In this document: positions 52,877 through 64,000 of the stretch, piece by piece | Layout: every line of letters starts with the position of its first letter | Numbering within the stretch: the stretch's first letter is position 1 | Assembly: GCA_007026445.1 (NCBI GenBank) | Contig: VDMD01000042.1 | Span: 124,001 to 188,000, forward strand | Reading direction: 5' to 3' | DNA from: Schizophyllum amplum | Lineage: Eukaryota > Basidiomycota > Agaricomycetes > Agaricales > Schizophyllaceae | Length of the DNA: 64,000 nucleotides | Position numbers and translations under genes: made by a program | The notes under the pieces: generated by a model | The model's input: only the letters and a program-made list of their open reading frames with translations | Told to the model about the DNA's origin: nothing | Databases searched by the model: none

Positions 52877-55755
52877 AGCTGTCGTCCGTCGTGGAAGGCT
52901 CCGCGCTCAGTGTATCAATAGAGCTGGGGGGGACGTTGGGAAAAGAGCTGGTCAGTCTTCGCCGGGCAGATAATAACTGTCGGAATCACCTTGCGAAGCA
53001 GCCTGCCGAGAGCGCGCCATCTTCTCACTGTATTTCGGCAGCCATCGTCTCTCACTGTCGTGTACGTCTCGCCTGTCAGGTGTGTGAAAGGGTGCGGACC
53101 TGCCTACGAGCCGTGAGTGCGCGGGTCCGCTTCGTTCGCTGCAGGTTCGCCGCGTCAAAAGCTCCTGACAGGCGCGAAATCACATACTATCCGTGGCTCG
53201 TATGCACATTCCGGCATCCTCTCAGCCCTCATGACGTGCCCGCTCGCACGCCATGGCTGTGCGCGAGACGCGCTCCCGCACCCACACCCCGTCTGCCTAG
53301 CATTTTCTCAATGCCTGCCCCGCATACGTTCTGAGGAATTCCGCGCAGATGCAGGACTCTGATAGCTGTAAAGTATAGAAATACGACGAACCTGAATACG
53401 AACGCACCAGGGACTCGTGCATGTCACGAGACGCCCGATCTCAGATCTGTGTCTGCCTCCGCTTGCCTTCACGGCACAGTCACTTTCACATCGCTGATCT
53501 CGCTGTCCGCGAAGCCTCGCTTCGTGGCCCGTGCCCACCCTCACGTACATCGCACGGCTATCGATTGCCGACATCGACCTGGGCCCTTCTCATATCTTCT
53601 TCTGCGGCTAGCAATCGATGTCAGACGACGCCTTCCGCATTCGAGATACACGCACCTGCCTCGTACCGTCAGGACGCTGCCAATAATGAATGTTCGCGTG
53701 AACGGAAGCAAAACAAAGGCTTCGCGGGGGCAATTCTGCTCCCGCGCGTCACATCCGATAAACTTGCTAGCAATGTCTCAGAGCGGCAGCATCTTCCCAG
53801 CCGGATATGGAAGAGATCCAAGTCGACCTTGACGCGCGGCAGGAGGTTGCAGAGGGATGAGTGCACGAAGAGTGCGTCCGTACGCAGCCAGAGAGTCTCG
53901 AGGAACGATGGTGGGCGTGTGTAAAGAAGCACGTCACAAGCTGCATGTCTGTCGTACGGGATGCAGGGTCTGGGGGCACAGGTCAGGTTCATATCTGCAC
54001 GGATAACGCTTGTCAAGGCTTAGCAGCTTGCGTGAAATTGCGCGGTCAGTTTGTACGCGCCGCTGCGGATTCGAGTTAGCGTCCGGCGTCCGCTTTCCAG
54101 GCCGGTCGTGCTTTCTTGTGAACAGAATGAATTGTAAAGTCGCCTGTCAACTGCCACGACGTCCACAGATAACGTATGACCGTATCGTCCCTCACCGAAT
54201 CAACGACATGCGCCATCTCGATGATCGTCTGGCAGCGGACGCGTAGGTTGGGATCAGGCCATAAACACAAGGAAAATCTGCTGGCGCATGCGTGAGTTTT
54301 CGCCGGAGAATAAAAGATATGCGGTTTGTACGCACAAACAGTCACGCCTTGAATATCGTCTACATCTGTCATGTCGATGTTGCCGGTGTCTCGCTGTTGT
54401 AGTAACCACCGTCTGTTGCTACCGATCACCACCAGTAGCGCACTGTTCGATAGCGTCAGCTACTCCGTCGTCCCGCTCACAGGTTATATGGTTATATTTA
54501 ACCATGAAAGATGGAGCTCACCTTTTCGAGAGTAAGATGGGTTTGAGTACAGAGACTGAGGAAGAGTCACGAAGGCGAGCAGTGGTTCATAAAGCTGTTA
54601 CGGAAGCAGTTCGGTACGCAAGCCGCGCTCGCGTCGAAGAACTGGGGCTGCATTATTGCATAACGGAGGCCGTCACTGCCGACTGACAACGCCCGCTCAG
54701 CTTCGACATGAAAATGACTCTGACACGTACATATGTATATCCGCGTAAGCCTGGGATCACAGCTCGAGTGCGAGCACGCACGGCAAAGTCCGTCTTCCGA
54801 GAGATGGACTTAAAGGCTATGAATCATAGTATGAAGGCGGTCGCGTAGAGGGACTGCATCTGCTCATCGCGCAGGACGAGGAGAGGGCTACCACGTCAAA
54901 CGCGTTCCATATCTGGGCGTCGAGAGGCCAGGCCAAATATGAGCATCTGCGAATCATGAATAGGTGTGCGCGTTGTCGGCATAGGCTGTCTGGAATCGTG
55001 GTCCGCGGGAACTCGCTGCGAGTACGTTAGACGAACCGAGGACGATGAATGTGGGCACGCACCATATGAACTCAGAGTATTCTATATCAGACAGGTCTTA
55101 GCATGTTATCCTGAGGTCGAATATCTAAATACTCAGAGAAAAACAAGTTGACCACCTGAGGGTGTCGAAGTCGGAAGCATTGACCACTCGAAGACTAGCG
55201 GCGTCGTTGCTCGTGCTCAAAGTACGGACATATATCATTGCGAGGTTGCTGTACATACATGTGGCGAAAGCGCGAAGGCTGGACGAGACGCGTTACTTAT
55301 GACCAAGATGGCAATGGAAGCAGGAAGCAAGTCAGTAAAGCCGCCCTGGTCGATCATCAAAAGAACCCACGTGACCTTTATTGTTCTTGATTCAGCGAGG
55401 TCCAAGCGCTCTCGTAGGTGCCGGGAAGGTACTGCCGCCGCTTATCCAACACGACAGACGTACACGACCAGACCAAGACTGCACGACGGCTGATAACAGC
55501 TCTGAAGCTCGCCGGGCGTCGCCGCGCAACCAATTGAACACCAGCTGTGGACGCACGAGTCAAGGACGCACTTGCTCAGTTCTGGGGACCAGCAGGCTGG
55601 ACAATGGAGAAAGAATGCGCCTGTTATAGGGCTGGTAAATTATGTACATACGTGTAGAGACAGAATCCTTTTGCTTCACGGGTCAGTATGGCGGTATACG
55701 GGGAGGTACAAGCTGCGGTCTACAGAGTTTTCCAAGCTGCGCGCTCGAAGACGCG
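52877..55755. other. Intergenic or unassigned region (2.9 kb)
   Basis: No frame shows a recognised domain or spliceable continuation. The longest (52891-53334 + and 53421-53924 +) have irregular composition. A frame ending at 54686 (+) has a charged helix (TETEEESRRRAVVHKAVTEAVRYASRARVEEL), too weak to call a gene. No tRNA, rRNA or repeat array seen. Confidence 0.4.
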
Positions 55756-57941
55756 TTACGCGTACACATCTCCTTGGATGAGAAGGGCGGCCTTGTCGGA
55801 CCTGGGCTGGATCGCGCACTTGAAGGGGACCGGGTGGCTGCAGGGACGAACGCTCAGCGCGCGTGCAAGAAAACAGAGGGAGGCGGTATGTGTGCGGGAA
55901 GACAGACTTACCTGATAGTCCCGGACGTCTGGTCCTCGATGGGAGTGACCTCGATGCCATTTTTATTGTACTTGCTGACGTTGAAGACGGAGAGGATGGA
56001 CGCGACGGCGAGGAAGAGCGAGACGTCGGCGAGCTCCTTGCCTGAAGATGAGGAGTGAGTACGAGGAGAGCCATTCTGGTCAATGGAACGTACCTGGGCA
56101 GATGCGGCGGCCTGCGAGCAGCAACGATTAGCATATAACTCGCAGATTATGGCAAACACGCATGTACGCACCGAAGCCAAAGACCATCGTCCGCGGGTCG
56201 CGTTCCGGCTCGTGGCCCTCCGACGCGAGGAACCGCTCTGGCCGGAACTCCATGGGTCGCGAATACGTCCGCTCGTCGTGCAGCATGAACCTCCGGCGAA
56301 CGTCAGCACACCCTCCTCACCACCAACAACCCCCGCTAGCCCACATACCACAAATTCGCCACGACCAGCGCGCCCTTCGGGATGAAGTACCCCTCATACA
56401 CGTCGTCCTCGGTGACGCGGTGCGGGACGCCCGTCGGCGCGACGTTGTGCGAGCGCAGGGTCTCGAGCGCGACGGCGTTCACGTACGGCAGGTGCGCGCG
56501 GTCGTCGGAGGTGGGGAGCCGGTCGGGGCCGACGACGGCGTCGAGCTCGGCCTGCGCGCGGGCCTGCACCGCGGGGTTCATGGCCATGTAGCGGAAGAAG
56601 GCGTGGATGGCGGAGACCGTCGTGTCCGCGCCGCCTGGGGTATGGGAATTCAGTCAGCAGGGGCGGGGACAAGCAAGGGCGGGGACAAGAAGCAAGGGCG
56701 GGGACAAGAAGCAAGGGCGGGGACAAGAAGCAAGGGCGGGGACAAGAGACGGCGGAAGCTCGATAACGTACCAGAGTACAAGGACGCGGCGGACCACTTG
56801 ATGTCGAACTCCTCCTCGGGCGTGATCTGCTTCCGTTCCTCCAGCAGCTTCGACGTGAATGAGGGCTCGGCGGTGCCGGCGGCCTGGAGCGCCAAGCAGT
56901 TCAGTATTGTCATCAATGGCGGGTGATTGGGCGAGAACTCACCTGCTGAGACTTGACAAAGTCAAAGGGAAAATCGGCCATGCGGTCGAGCGTCGCGCGC
57001 CAAGCGCGACCGATCGACTTGAATCCCGCGCCGGGAATCCAGTCCGGAACGTGGAGGACTGGAGGGGTCATGATGATTAGCGGTGGTGAATATCTTCAGC
57101 TAGGGGTGATAGACGCACGAGGGGGTACGAGGTTGGCCAGGAAGCCGCCCGGCGCGGTCGCCTTCGCGAACTGCTCCGTCGCCTCGTTGGCGAGCAGTAC
57201 AAAAGGATCGTTGGAGGGTTGAACGTGGTATCCGTGCGAGATACGCAGGATGATACCTCCCGTCATACTATCATCAACCAAAAAACCCGTCAGTCTTCAC
57301 TCGCCATCGCCTACAGAAGAAAAGGCCTCCCGCCCACGCACTCGCGCACATGCTCCGCAAAGTCGTCCGGCGTCTTCATCAAGTTGCGCAGGAAGCCGTG
57401 CACCTCGCTCTCCTCGATGTGGTCGAACTTGCGCACCAGCGCCTGCGTGCCGATGATCTGGTGCATGTACTTGCGGCTCGTGCGGTGGCCGGGACCGTAG
57501 GGGAGGAGCACGGTCGTGCGCGACCAGCCGACGAAGCCGCCGCCGAAGGCCATCCAGGGACGGTCCGAGTAGATCGCGCTGCGCTTCTCGAGCAGGTCGA
57601 CGGCGATCTGGGGCGAGTTCACGATGATCATGGGCTGCCCGAAGACGGAGATGGAGCAGATGCCGCCTGGACCGAGTAGTTAGAGCCTAGAAGGCGCGCG
57701 CGCGGGGGGGGGGGATGGAGGACATAGGACACGCACCGTATTTCTCGCCCCACTGCGCGAAGGTCTTCCACTCCTGCTCGCTGGGCATGTCGAGGAGGTT
57801 GCCTAAGAGCGGCTTGGGAGGGGGGCCGGGCGGGAGCGGGAGCGACTGCTTCTGGCGCGTCGCCCACGCGGCGAGGACGAGAACGCCGAGCGCGCCCAGC
57901 GCGATGTCCACCCGGTTGAGGTTATCGAGAGCGAAAGACAT
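55756..57941 (-). CDS. Cytochrome P450 monooxygenase (OrdA-like)
   Basis: Ten exons on the minus strand: 57941-57737, 57666-57342, 57267-57119, 57058-56943, 56883-56772, 56634-56349, 56290-56172, 56111-56094, 56041-55912 and 55837-55756. They total 1542 nt (513 aa) with all phases closing. N-terminal membrane anchor (IALGALGVLVLAAWATR), then the PLPPGPPPKPLLGN hinge. I-helix GGADTTVSAIHAFF, K-helix ETLR, PERF (EFRPERFL) and heme loop FGFGRRICPG with the Cys ligand are all present. The heme motif is split over three exons, the middle one only 18 nt. Family: basidiomycete microsomal P450s similar to O-methylsterigmatocystin oxidoreductases. Oxidises an unknown substrate at the ER with a reductase partner. 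The fifth intron carries a minisatellite. Confidence 0.95.
56655..56750. repeat. ~19-bp tandem repeat in P450 intron
   Basis: About five copies of AAGCAAGGGCGGGGACAAG within the intron between SLYSG and GADTTVS (56771-56635). Confidence 0.92.
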
Positions 57942-60160
57942 GGTGGTGGGAAGAAAAGAGGGTAGGGGGGAGGGGAAGATGGCGCGTCAATGCGAACCCT
58001 CAGTATTTAGAGCGGCGCGCATCATCTCCACGAAGGTGATGGGTCATGTCCCCGAGGGTCATGGGTAATACTAATCGCCATGAGGCGGCGTTCTTGGGGG
58101 CTGCGGAGGACAAATGTGGTGAGAACATAAGGGTCCGACTGAACAGGGAAGAACAGGGTATATAGAGTACGTACCTGACTATGTGTCCGCGGACTGCCCC
58201 TTGTGAGTATAAGCTTTCGAGGCTCGACTGACGCCGGTCAAATTGAAGCGGCTTGTTTGCTAATCTGGACGAGGTCGTCTTTGTCTGAACGAGATCGTCC
58301 TTGTTCAAATGAGCGTATTTGCTCGTTCATGACCTCGATACCTCGACGCGGATGAACTGGAGCGAACGGCGGCGGCCTTGAGGATGAATTGACAGATGCT
58401 GATGAACTCGGGGCCTGCGTGGATGCGGCGAAGAAAGAACGCAACATACGCACAATGAATTCCGCGGAGCCCGCGGCCCAGGGTCAGGTCAATGACTGCC
58501 CGCGCGTTGTGCGAACCGTTTGTAAAAGTACTGTACACGATGCTCTCCGCGGCGAGCGGTGTACGCGATCATGCCGCGAGCAACGGAGTGCGTGCGAATA
58601 CGATTCAATTCAGCCAACAGTCTAGTGCGGTGCGACGTCGCGAACGAAGCCTGCGCTGGTATGTATGTCACGGTACAGACCCTCGTATTCCATACCGGCC
58701 ATCCCGCTCATGCATGGGCGCGCTTGAAGACGACAGAGACTTGGGGCGTTCGCGGCGTCCGTGTCCAGTTCATGGCGCGGCGGGCGCTTGCCGGCCGGCG
58801 GTCCGATGACTGGCGTGGCATTGTCAGCGCAGTCGTACTTACTCTCCTCGCGGTGGGCGGAGGATTGAACATAGGCGGTGGAACTCAGGGAAGCTACGGA
58901 GATGGGCGTTCAAAGCAAGCTGACGGAGGCGGCACGCCGCCCGATCAAGCCGACGTCAAACAGGTCACAACATGGTCATTGTTCTCCGGATCGGGATTTG
59001 GTCTTCGCTTCCACGGTCTTGTTCCCCGAGATGGCATGCGTTCCTTCGTGTCCTCGCTTCCTGGTAACGTCTGGACTATTACATATCACTCAAGCAGAAG
59101 CGGCACCAGCGGCATCACTTGAGGGCGGGGCGGTTATTCGCTGAACGTAGGAGGAAGGACACGCGGGAGTTCGGTAGTCATGTTACGACGGTGCGTGGTC
59201 AACTCTTCTTCCTTTCTCTCGCCAACCAGCCTGCAACAGCTTGATGTGCCGTAGCGGTGATGTACATAGGCCCGTCCTCACGTACTCGCAGTCTACCTTT
59301 GGATCAGCTTTGGATCATGCACTGGGCCCCCACCATAACCTCCCTCCATTCTCCATCCATACGCAGGAAAGGGGTGTCCATTCATTGTTCTCCTCTGCGA
59401 GTCTCGAAAGCAACTCGTGGCTGTTGGATGATCGGTCAACGCGCGTCAACGTCCAAAGAGACTCAACCTCAACGGTGCGTGCTGACTTCCTCGTCATATC
59501 TCCTGCCTGACGTCCTTACACCCTAGTTGCCCTTCCTTCGACGATGTGACGGGCCTTGGCGTCGCGATCGGTCAGGCATGCGAAGCGAGGCTAGCTTGCA
59601 GTACATGATGACACCAATCTATCCTTTGTCGATACGTAGACGAAGAATACCAGTCCTTTGCTCAAGCACCTCCTTTTGCTTCTCCTCGCGGCTCTGCATA
59701 CCCAGCTGTGAACACGCGAAGCAGCTCAGATCATCGCCTTTTCGCGTCTTCCGTGACGCCTCATGTGAATGATTGGGTATGTGCTCCTTGCAGACCAAAG
59801 GGATATTATCCTTATACACACCATTTGTGGATCTCGGGACGCTTATATAACCGGCGCTCGGTTGTAGGGAGAGGCTGTATTCGCCGGACAGGGTTGAGTA
59901 GTTGGCCGCGTCCGCGTCGTCACGCGCAGGTGCGTCTTCCTCCGGCTTTACGTCGTTCATTCATCTGACGGTGTACTCAGGCGGCGCGATTGTGACAGTC
60001 TTCATGAGCAGGAACGGGAAGGCGCGCCTTTCTGGTGCGGATATGGGACAAAAGACAGTGCGGAACGACGTCTCGCTTCCGTCCCACCACCGTCATTGCT
60101 TGTCTCCCCCATCACCGTCACTCGGCGAGCCCTTGCGAGCCACCCTCCTCCCCCTCCCTG
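57942..60160. other. Intergenic or unassigned region (2.2 kb)
   Basis: P450 promoter side, then sequence without recognisable coding text. Frames at 58559-59122 (+) and 59619-59960 (-) have no known motif or consistent splice sites. No RNA gene seen. Confidence 0.4.
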
Positions 60161-60167
60161 CCCTCTT

Positions 60168-60189
60168 CCCCCCCCCCCCCCCCCCCCCC
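60168..60189. repeat. C22 homopolymer
   Basis: Uninterrupted run of 22 C residues, left border of the 27-bp array. Confidence 0.95.
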
Positions 60190-60240
60190 GACTGGTGCCC
60201 GACGGTCTGACGACCGCCTTCGCTGCTTGGTAAGATACTT

Positions 60241-60745
60241 TGTGCGCATCACAACGGCGTCCTCGCCCGTGCGTTTCACGACGGTGTCCTCGCCCGGGTG
60301 CATCAGGATGGCGTCCTCGCCAGGACGCATCGCGACGGCGTCCTCGCTTGGGCGTATCGCGATGGTGTCCTCGCCTGGCATCACGATGATGTCCTCTCTC
60401 GGGACGCATCACGATGGGATCCTCGCCCGGGCGCATCATGACGGCGTCCTCGCCCGGGCGTATCATCATCGTCTCCTCGCCCGGGCACATCACGTTAGTC
60501 TCCTCGCCTGGGACGCATCGGGATAGTCTCCTCGCCTGGGCGCATCACGATGAGGTCTTACCGAGCGCGTATGGTGTCCTTGCCCGGGACGCATCACGAT
60601 GGTGTCCTTGCTTGGGCATATCGCAACGGTGTCCTCGCCTGGGCGCATCACGACGGCGTCCTTGCGCGGGTGCATCATGGCGGCGTCCTTGCCCGGGACG
60701 CATCACAACGGTGTCCTCGCCCGTGCGCATCGCGACGGTGTCATT
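60241..60745. repeat. 27-bp minisatellite array
   Basis: About 18 units of GTGTCCTCGCCCGGGCGCAT plus CACGACG, with substitutions and a few indels. Because 27 is a multiple of three, frames on both strands stay open and give MRPGEDTVV-like text. Nothing suggests it is translated. Confidence 0.92.
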
Positions 60746-60754
60746 CCCGCCCGC

Positions 60755-61395
60755 GGGGGGGGGGGGGGGGGGGAGGGACAGACGGCGAGAGGGGAGGGAC
60801 AGACGACGAGAGGGGAGGGACTGTGCAAGCGGGGAGGGACTGTGCGAGGGGAGACCGGCGGGATTTTGCGAGGCGGGAGGGACTGCGCGAGAGAGTGGGT
60901 CGGGGAGAGCGCGAGAGAGTGGGTCGGGGAGAGCGCGAGAGGCGCGGCGGCGAGGTGCGCGGCGGTGATGAGGATGTCCGCGGGGTTGGGCGCGGTGAGG
61001 GTGGAGAGGTGAAGGGTTGGGGAGGTGACGGTGAAGTGGGAAGTTGATGGCAAAGGGGTGGGGGGAGGGGCGAGGGCGGCGGGGAGAGGTCATTGGCAAT
61101 GGCGAGGGGGTTGGGGGAGGGGGGGGGAGGGACGGTGAAGGGGTCGAGGGAGGGGCAGGTGGAGGTGACGGTGAAGGAGGAGTGGGGGAGGTGACGGCGA
61201 AGGGGTGAAGGGGTGAAGTGGGCGAGGGGGCGGTGAAGATGAATGGGGGGTCGGGGCAGATGACGGCGAAGGAGGAGTGAGGAGTCTGGGGGGGGGGGGG
61301 GGGTCATGGTGAATGGGAATGGGGTTGGGGAGGGGGGGAGGGGGCGGTGAAGATGAATGGGGGGTCGGGGGAGATGACCGCAAAGGAGAAAGCCA
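60755..61395. repeat. G19 homopolymer and G-rich tract
   Basis: A run of 19 G residues (60755-60773), then GGGAGGGACAGACG repeats, two copies of GAGAGAGTGGGTCGGGGAGAGC, and long GGGGAGGTGACGGTGAAG units to about 61390. Strong potential for G-quadruplex structure. No gene. Confidence 0.85.
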
Positions 61396-61581
61396 TCGCC
61401 CGGCCCGCGTTCGGCGCGTCAGCACTCGTTCATTGATGAGCGGGAGTATAGCGGTATGTCGTCCTGGTCTGCACGATGCGGGGCGTGTGGGCGTCCTCGC
61501 CGCCCATTGCCCAACGCTTCCTCCTCCCATCATCTCGCTGCCCACGCCGACCGCATATCTCGCCGCCTTTACTTGCATATC

Positions 61582-64000
61582 ATGGCCAGGCTGTCCAACG
61601 AAGAGCGGGACATCCTGCACGCCCTCATTGAAGAATACGGAGAAGCATTTCTTCAGGAATACATTAATCAGGTGTGTGCCCAGTACATCGACGTCGAGCA
61701 TGGCTCACCCGCCTTTCTCGCCTTTCCAGAAATTTGCCCCAGTCATCATCAAGCTTCGTCGCATAGGTGTTCATAACGCGGACGACTGGATCGACATCGA
61801 ATCCTTCACTGAATGGATCATAAGCGCTAGCCAGAAGTCCGCTCGACCCTCGACTCCAGCAGTGCCTACGTCCTCCATGCCTCTTCGCTCCCTTTCAAAC
61901 ATGCCAGTATCAAGCCCAGCCAGCGCCTTTCGTACTCCAATCAAGTCGAAGACCACACCAAACTATCGTGCCCCGAGCTCCTCTCTCCCGCCTTCGTCGC
62001 CTCCAGGGTCTACCCCGCCATCCTCCACAGTACCGTATCGTCTTCCCTCGGTCCCTATCTACGTCTCGGATCCGACTCCCCCACCCGTCTCCGCTCTGTT
62101 GCAAGAGAAACGCAAACGGCAGCCAACTACGGCGAGCGACGAGGTCATCATCGTTGAGCAACCCCAGTCCCCACGACCGAAGCATAAGAAGAAGAAGAAG
62201 AAGGACAGCAACATGATTGACATTACGCGTCAGAAGCGAGTGCGCGAGCTCGTCACCATCGACCATCCTCCAGTGTACTTTGATGTACCGAAGAACACCG
62301 AGGATCGAGCATATCTGCTTGACCTCACCGAGCAGCGGGACGAGCCGGCCTTCCTGGACGACGAGGGCGAGCCGCGCAGCATGGCTTGGATCGTTCTTAA
62401 GCATGTACGTCTTTGTTCTTTCACTTCTCGTGCCTCTCTCATCACAACACAGAATCACGACGCCTTCGCGACCAGAAAGAGCAAGTCGAGGAAGTGTAAC
62501 GTTGTCGCGCTCGATACAGAGTGTCATGCCATCGAGTTCTCCTGTTCGGGGACATATGTGTGCGACCGCTTTGATGCGACGACGCTTCAGAATTACGAGC
62601 GGTTCAAGGCGAAGGAGGGCGAACAGAACGAATTGTTTGGTATGGAGAGAGACATGAGCGAGCATTCGACGCAGTCCCTCGCCGCGCGCGCCAGTCGCGT
62701 TCTATCACGACACTATGACCATTCCCTGCATTAATGAGAACTGTACCGGCATCCCCACCTATCGTCCTTTCAAGAGCGTCAAACACAACTACGACGGAAA
62801 GACGGGCTTCGTTGGCTGCTCGGGCTGGCGTGTGGGCGACCAGAAGGGCGACCATCGCTTTACTCCCATTCCTCGTCAGCATAACGAACGCATAATTCAG
62901 CATCTCTTCGCCCATAATGGTCAGCTCGACCCGAACGATGTTACCGAAAACGATAAGCAGGAGTGCACTCGCATGCAAGCCCCGAGGAACGGGGGCAAGG
63001 GTGCAAAACTCTGTCGTAAGCAGTCCTTCGACTTGGCGACTAAGTACTGATTTTTACACAATCCGTAGCGTACCCGCACATCAGTAGCAGCAACAAGGCC
63101 GTGCAAGGGAAGATGGTCGCTCGCGTCTGCCCAGCTCGGGGCACCATCTACGCTCCGGTTGACTCCTCGGATCGCCGCGCTATCATCATCCTGCATAACG
63201 TACCGCACAATCACCCTGCGCCGCCGCCGATGAAGACCACCCCGATTGGAGAACATCTGTACGCGCAGGCCGCCGAGAAGGTGCACGACAAGAAGATGTT
63301 GCGTGTGGACATGGGTACGGTCATTGAACTGTAGTGTGACGTGCATGTATATATGAGTTCTTTTTGTAGCACCAACAACAAAGGATGTATTCGGCTCCCG
63401 TGCACCGTCATCCGTTGACCCGGGACTCAGCTCCTCACGCAAGAAACGCGATATCATACGATCTGTCCGTGAGAAGGCACATCCACATGGGCTCGGCTGG
63501 GAGGGACTTGCAGCAATGTCGGCGAAGGAGCGGTCTGAACTCAACGAAGATGCGCGGTATATTCACGCCATGTTGGACGAGGGCGATACCCGCATCGTCG
63601 TAACCATGCTGAAGGAGGGTGCAGCACTACTGCTAAAAGCTGATGCGTCCTACCACGACAATACGTACAAACGCACGGCTGGTGATTGGAAGGAGTGGGA
63701 AGTTGTTGTTTGGTGCGCGAGACTGAACCGTCGTAAGTCCTTGCTCTCTTTTTCAGGTGGATGCTGATGTTTGTGCAGGCGTCACAGTTGCGCGTATATA
63801 CTGCACCCACGAGACGCGTCGCGCTTTTGCAAAGATCTGGAGATACGTCTGGGATACGGCCGAGCGCTTGACTGGCGAACGCATGAAATTCCACTTCCTC
63901 GACGGCTCGGGACTCAAGGCTATCATCGTCGATGGAGACAAGCGCCAGGTTGAGGGCCTCGGCGATGATCTCGCCGAGCGATGCCTGAAATCGGACAACC
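61582..64000 (+). CDS. Probable Mutator-like transposase-type protein, 3' end outside window
   Basis: Seven exons so far: 61582-61671, 61730-62404, 62453-62639, 62695-63015, 63069-63314, 63370-63732 and 63779 onward. All phases close. The N-terminal ~250 residues are Pro/Ser-rich with a basic patch (PKHKKKKKKD). Next comes a Cys/His-rich region (CINENCTG, FVGCSGWR, HRFTPIP, HNVPHNHPAP) resembling GCM/WRKY-type zinc domains. Then a stretch like a MULE transposase core: DASYHDNTYKR, EWEVVVW, RVTVARIYC, RRAFAKIW and AIIVDGD, with candidate catalytic Asp residues in DASY and VDGD. It belongs to a repetitive protein family widespread in Agaricomycete genomes. The transposase assignment is inference from motif spacing; the rest of the core lies beyond the window. 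Confidence 0.6.

Noticed and set aside
14988..57941. A secondary-metabolite gene cluster (UbiA, squalene synthase, methyltransferase, P450)
   Set aside because: The genes are 10-25 kb apart, separated by unrelated families and satellites, and squalene synthase is a sterol housekeeping gene. No core synthase for a product is present.
58559..59122. 187-codon plus-strand frame
   Set aside because: No motif, no spliceable neighbours and mixed composition; not distinguishable from chance.
60241..60745. CRISPR-like array
   Set aside because: The 27-bp units are contiguous with no unique spacers, in a fungal genome; it is a minisatellite.

Overview
This window is nuclear DNA from a filamentous basidiomycete, most likely an Agaricomycete. 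Most genes carry several short GT-AG introns of about 45-60 nt. The gene families are typical of that group: F-box-like plus leucine-rich proteins, MYND-finger proteins, orphan seven-TM proteins, UbiA prenyltransferases and an OrdA-like P450. There are no operons and no bacterial-style sites. All gene models below were spliced by hand from the sequence, and frame closure across exons was checked where stated.

Layout. 0-5 kb: the end of a leucine-rich protein, a complete MYND gene and a 3' F-box fragment. 5-12.6 kb: housekeeping-type genes, namely an SLC41/MgtE-like Mg2+ transporter, an RNA polymerase I subunit (RPA34-like), a RING/coiled-coil protein, an unknown gene and a C2H2 factor. Several of these are interrupted by single-base frame breaks. 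15-16.3 kb: an intact UbiA prenyltransferase. 16.65-17.76 kb: a non-autonomous Mutator-type element with 176-bp inverted repeats and a perfect 9-bp target duplication. 17.9-26.9 kb and 31.9-40.5 kb: a rearranged array of F-box and MYND genes, fragments and pseudogenes, separated by GC-rich GTCGA minisatellites and purine-rich tracts. 27.5-31.7 kb, between the two halves of that array: squalene synthase, with oversized low-complexity introns and an in-frame 24-bp repeat in its coding sequence. 40.6-52.9 kb: a head-to-head pair of TDP2-like endonuclease/exonuclease/phosphatase genes, then a tandem segmental duplication of [EEP - seven-TM gene - methyltransferase] whose breakpoints can be placed to the base (43346, 47506/47507, 51522). 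55.8-57.9 kb: an intact ten-exon P450 whose heme motif lies partly on an 18-nt microexon. 60.2-61.4 kb: a 27-bp array between a C22 and a G19 run, then G-rich sequence. 61.6-64 kb: the 5' part of a multi-exon protein resembling a Mutator-type transposase, running off the window.

The unifying theme is tandem duplication at all scales. It runs from 18-27 bp minisatellites, in coding sequence, introns and intergenic DNA, through kilobase segmental and inverted copies. The most system-like feature is the F-box/MYND array: five F-box copies and three MYND genes or fragments plus two MYND last-exon remnants, repeatedly adjacent. The likely role is lineage-specific, fast-evolving ubiquitin-ligase substrate receptors, but function is inference.
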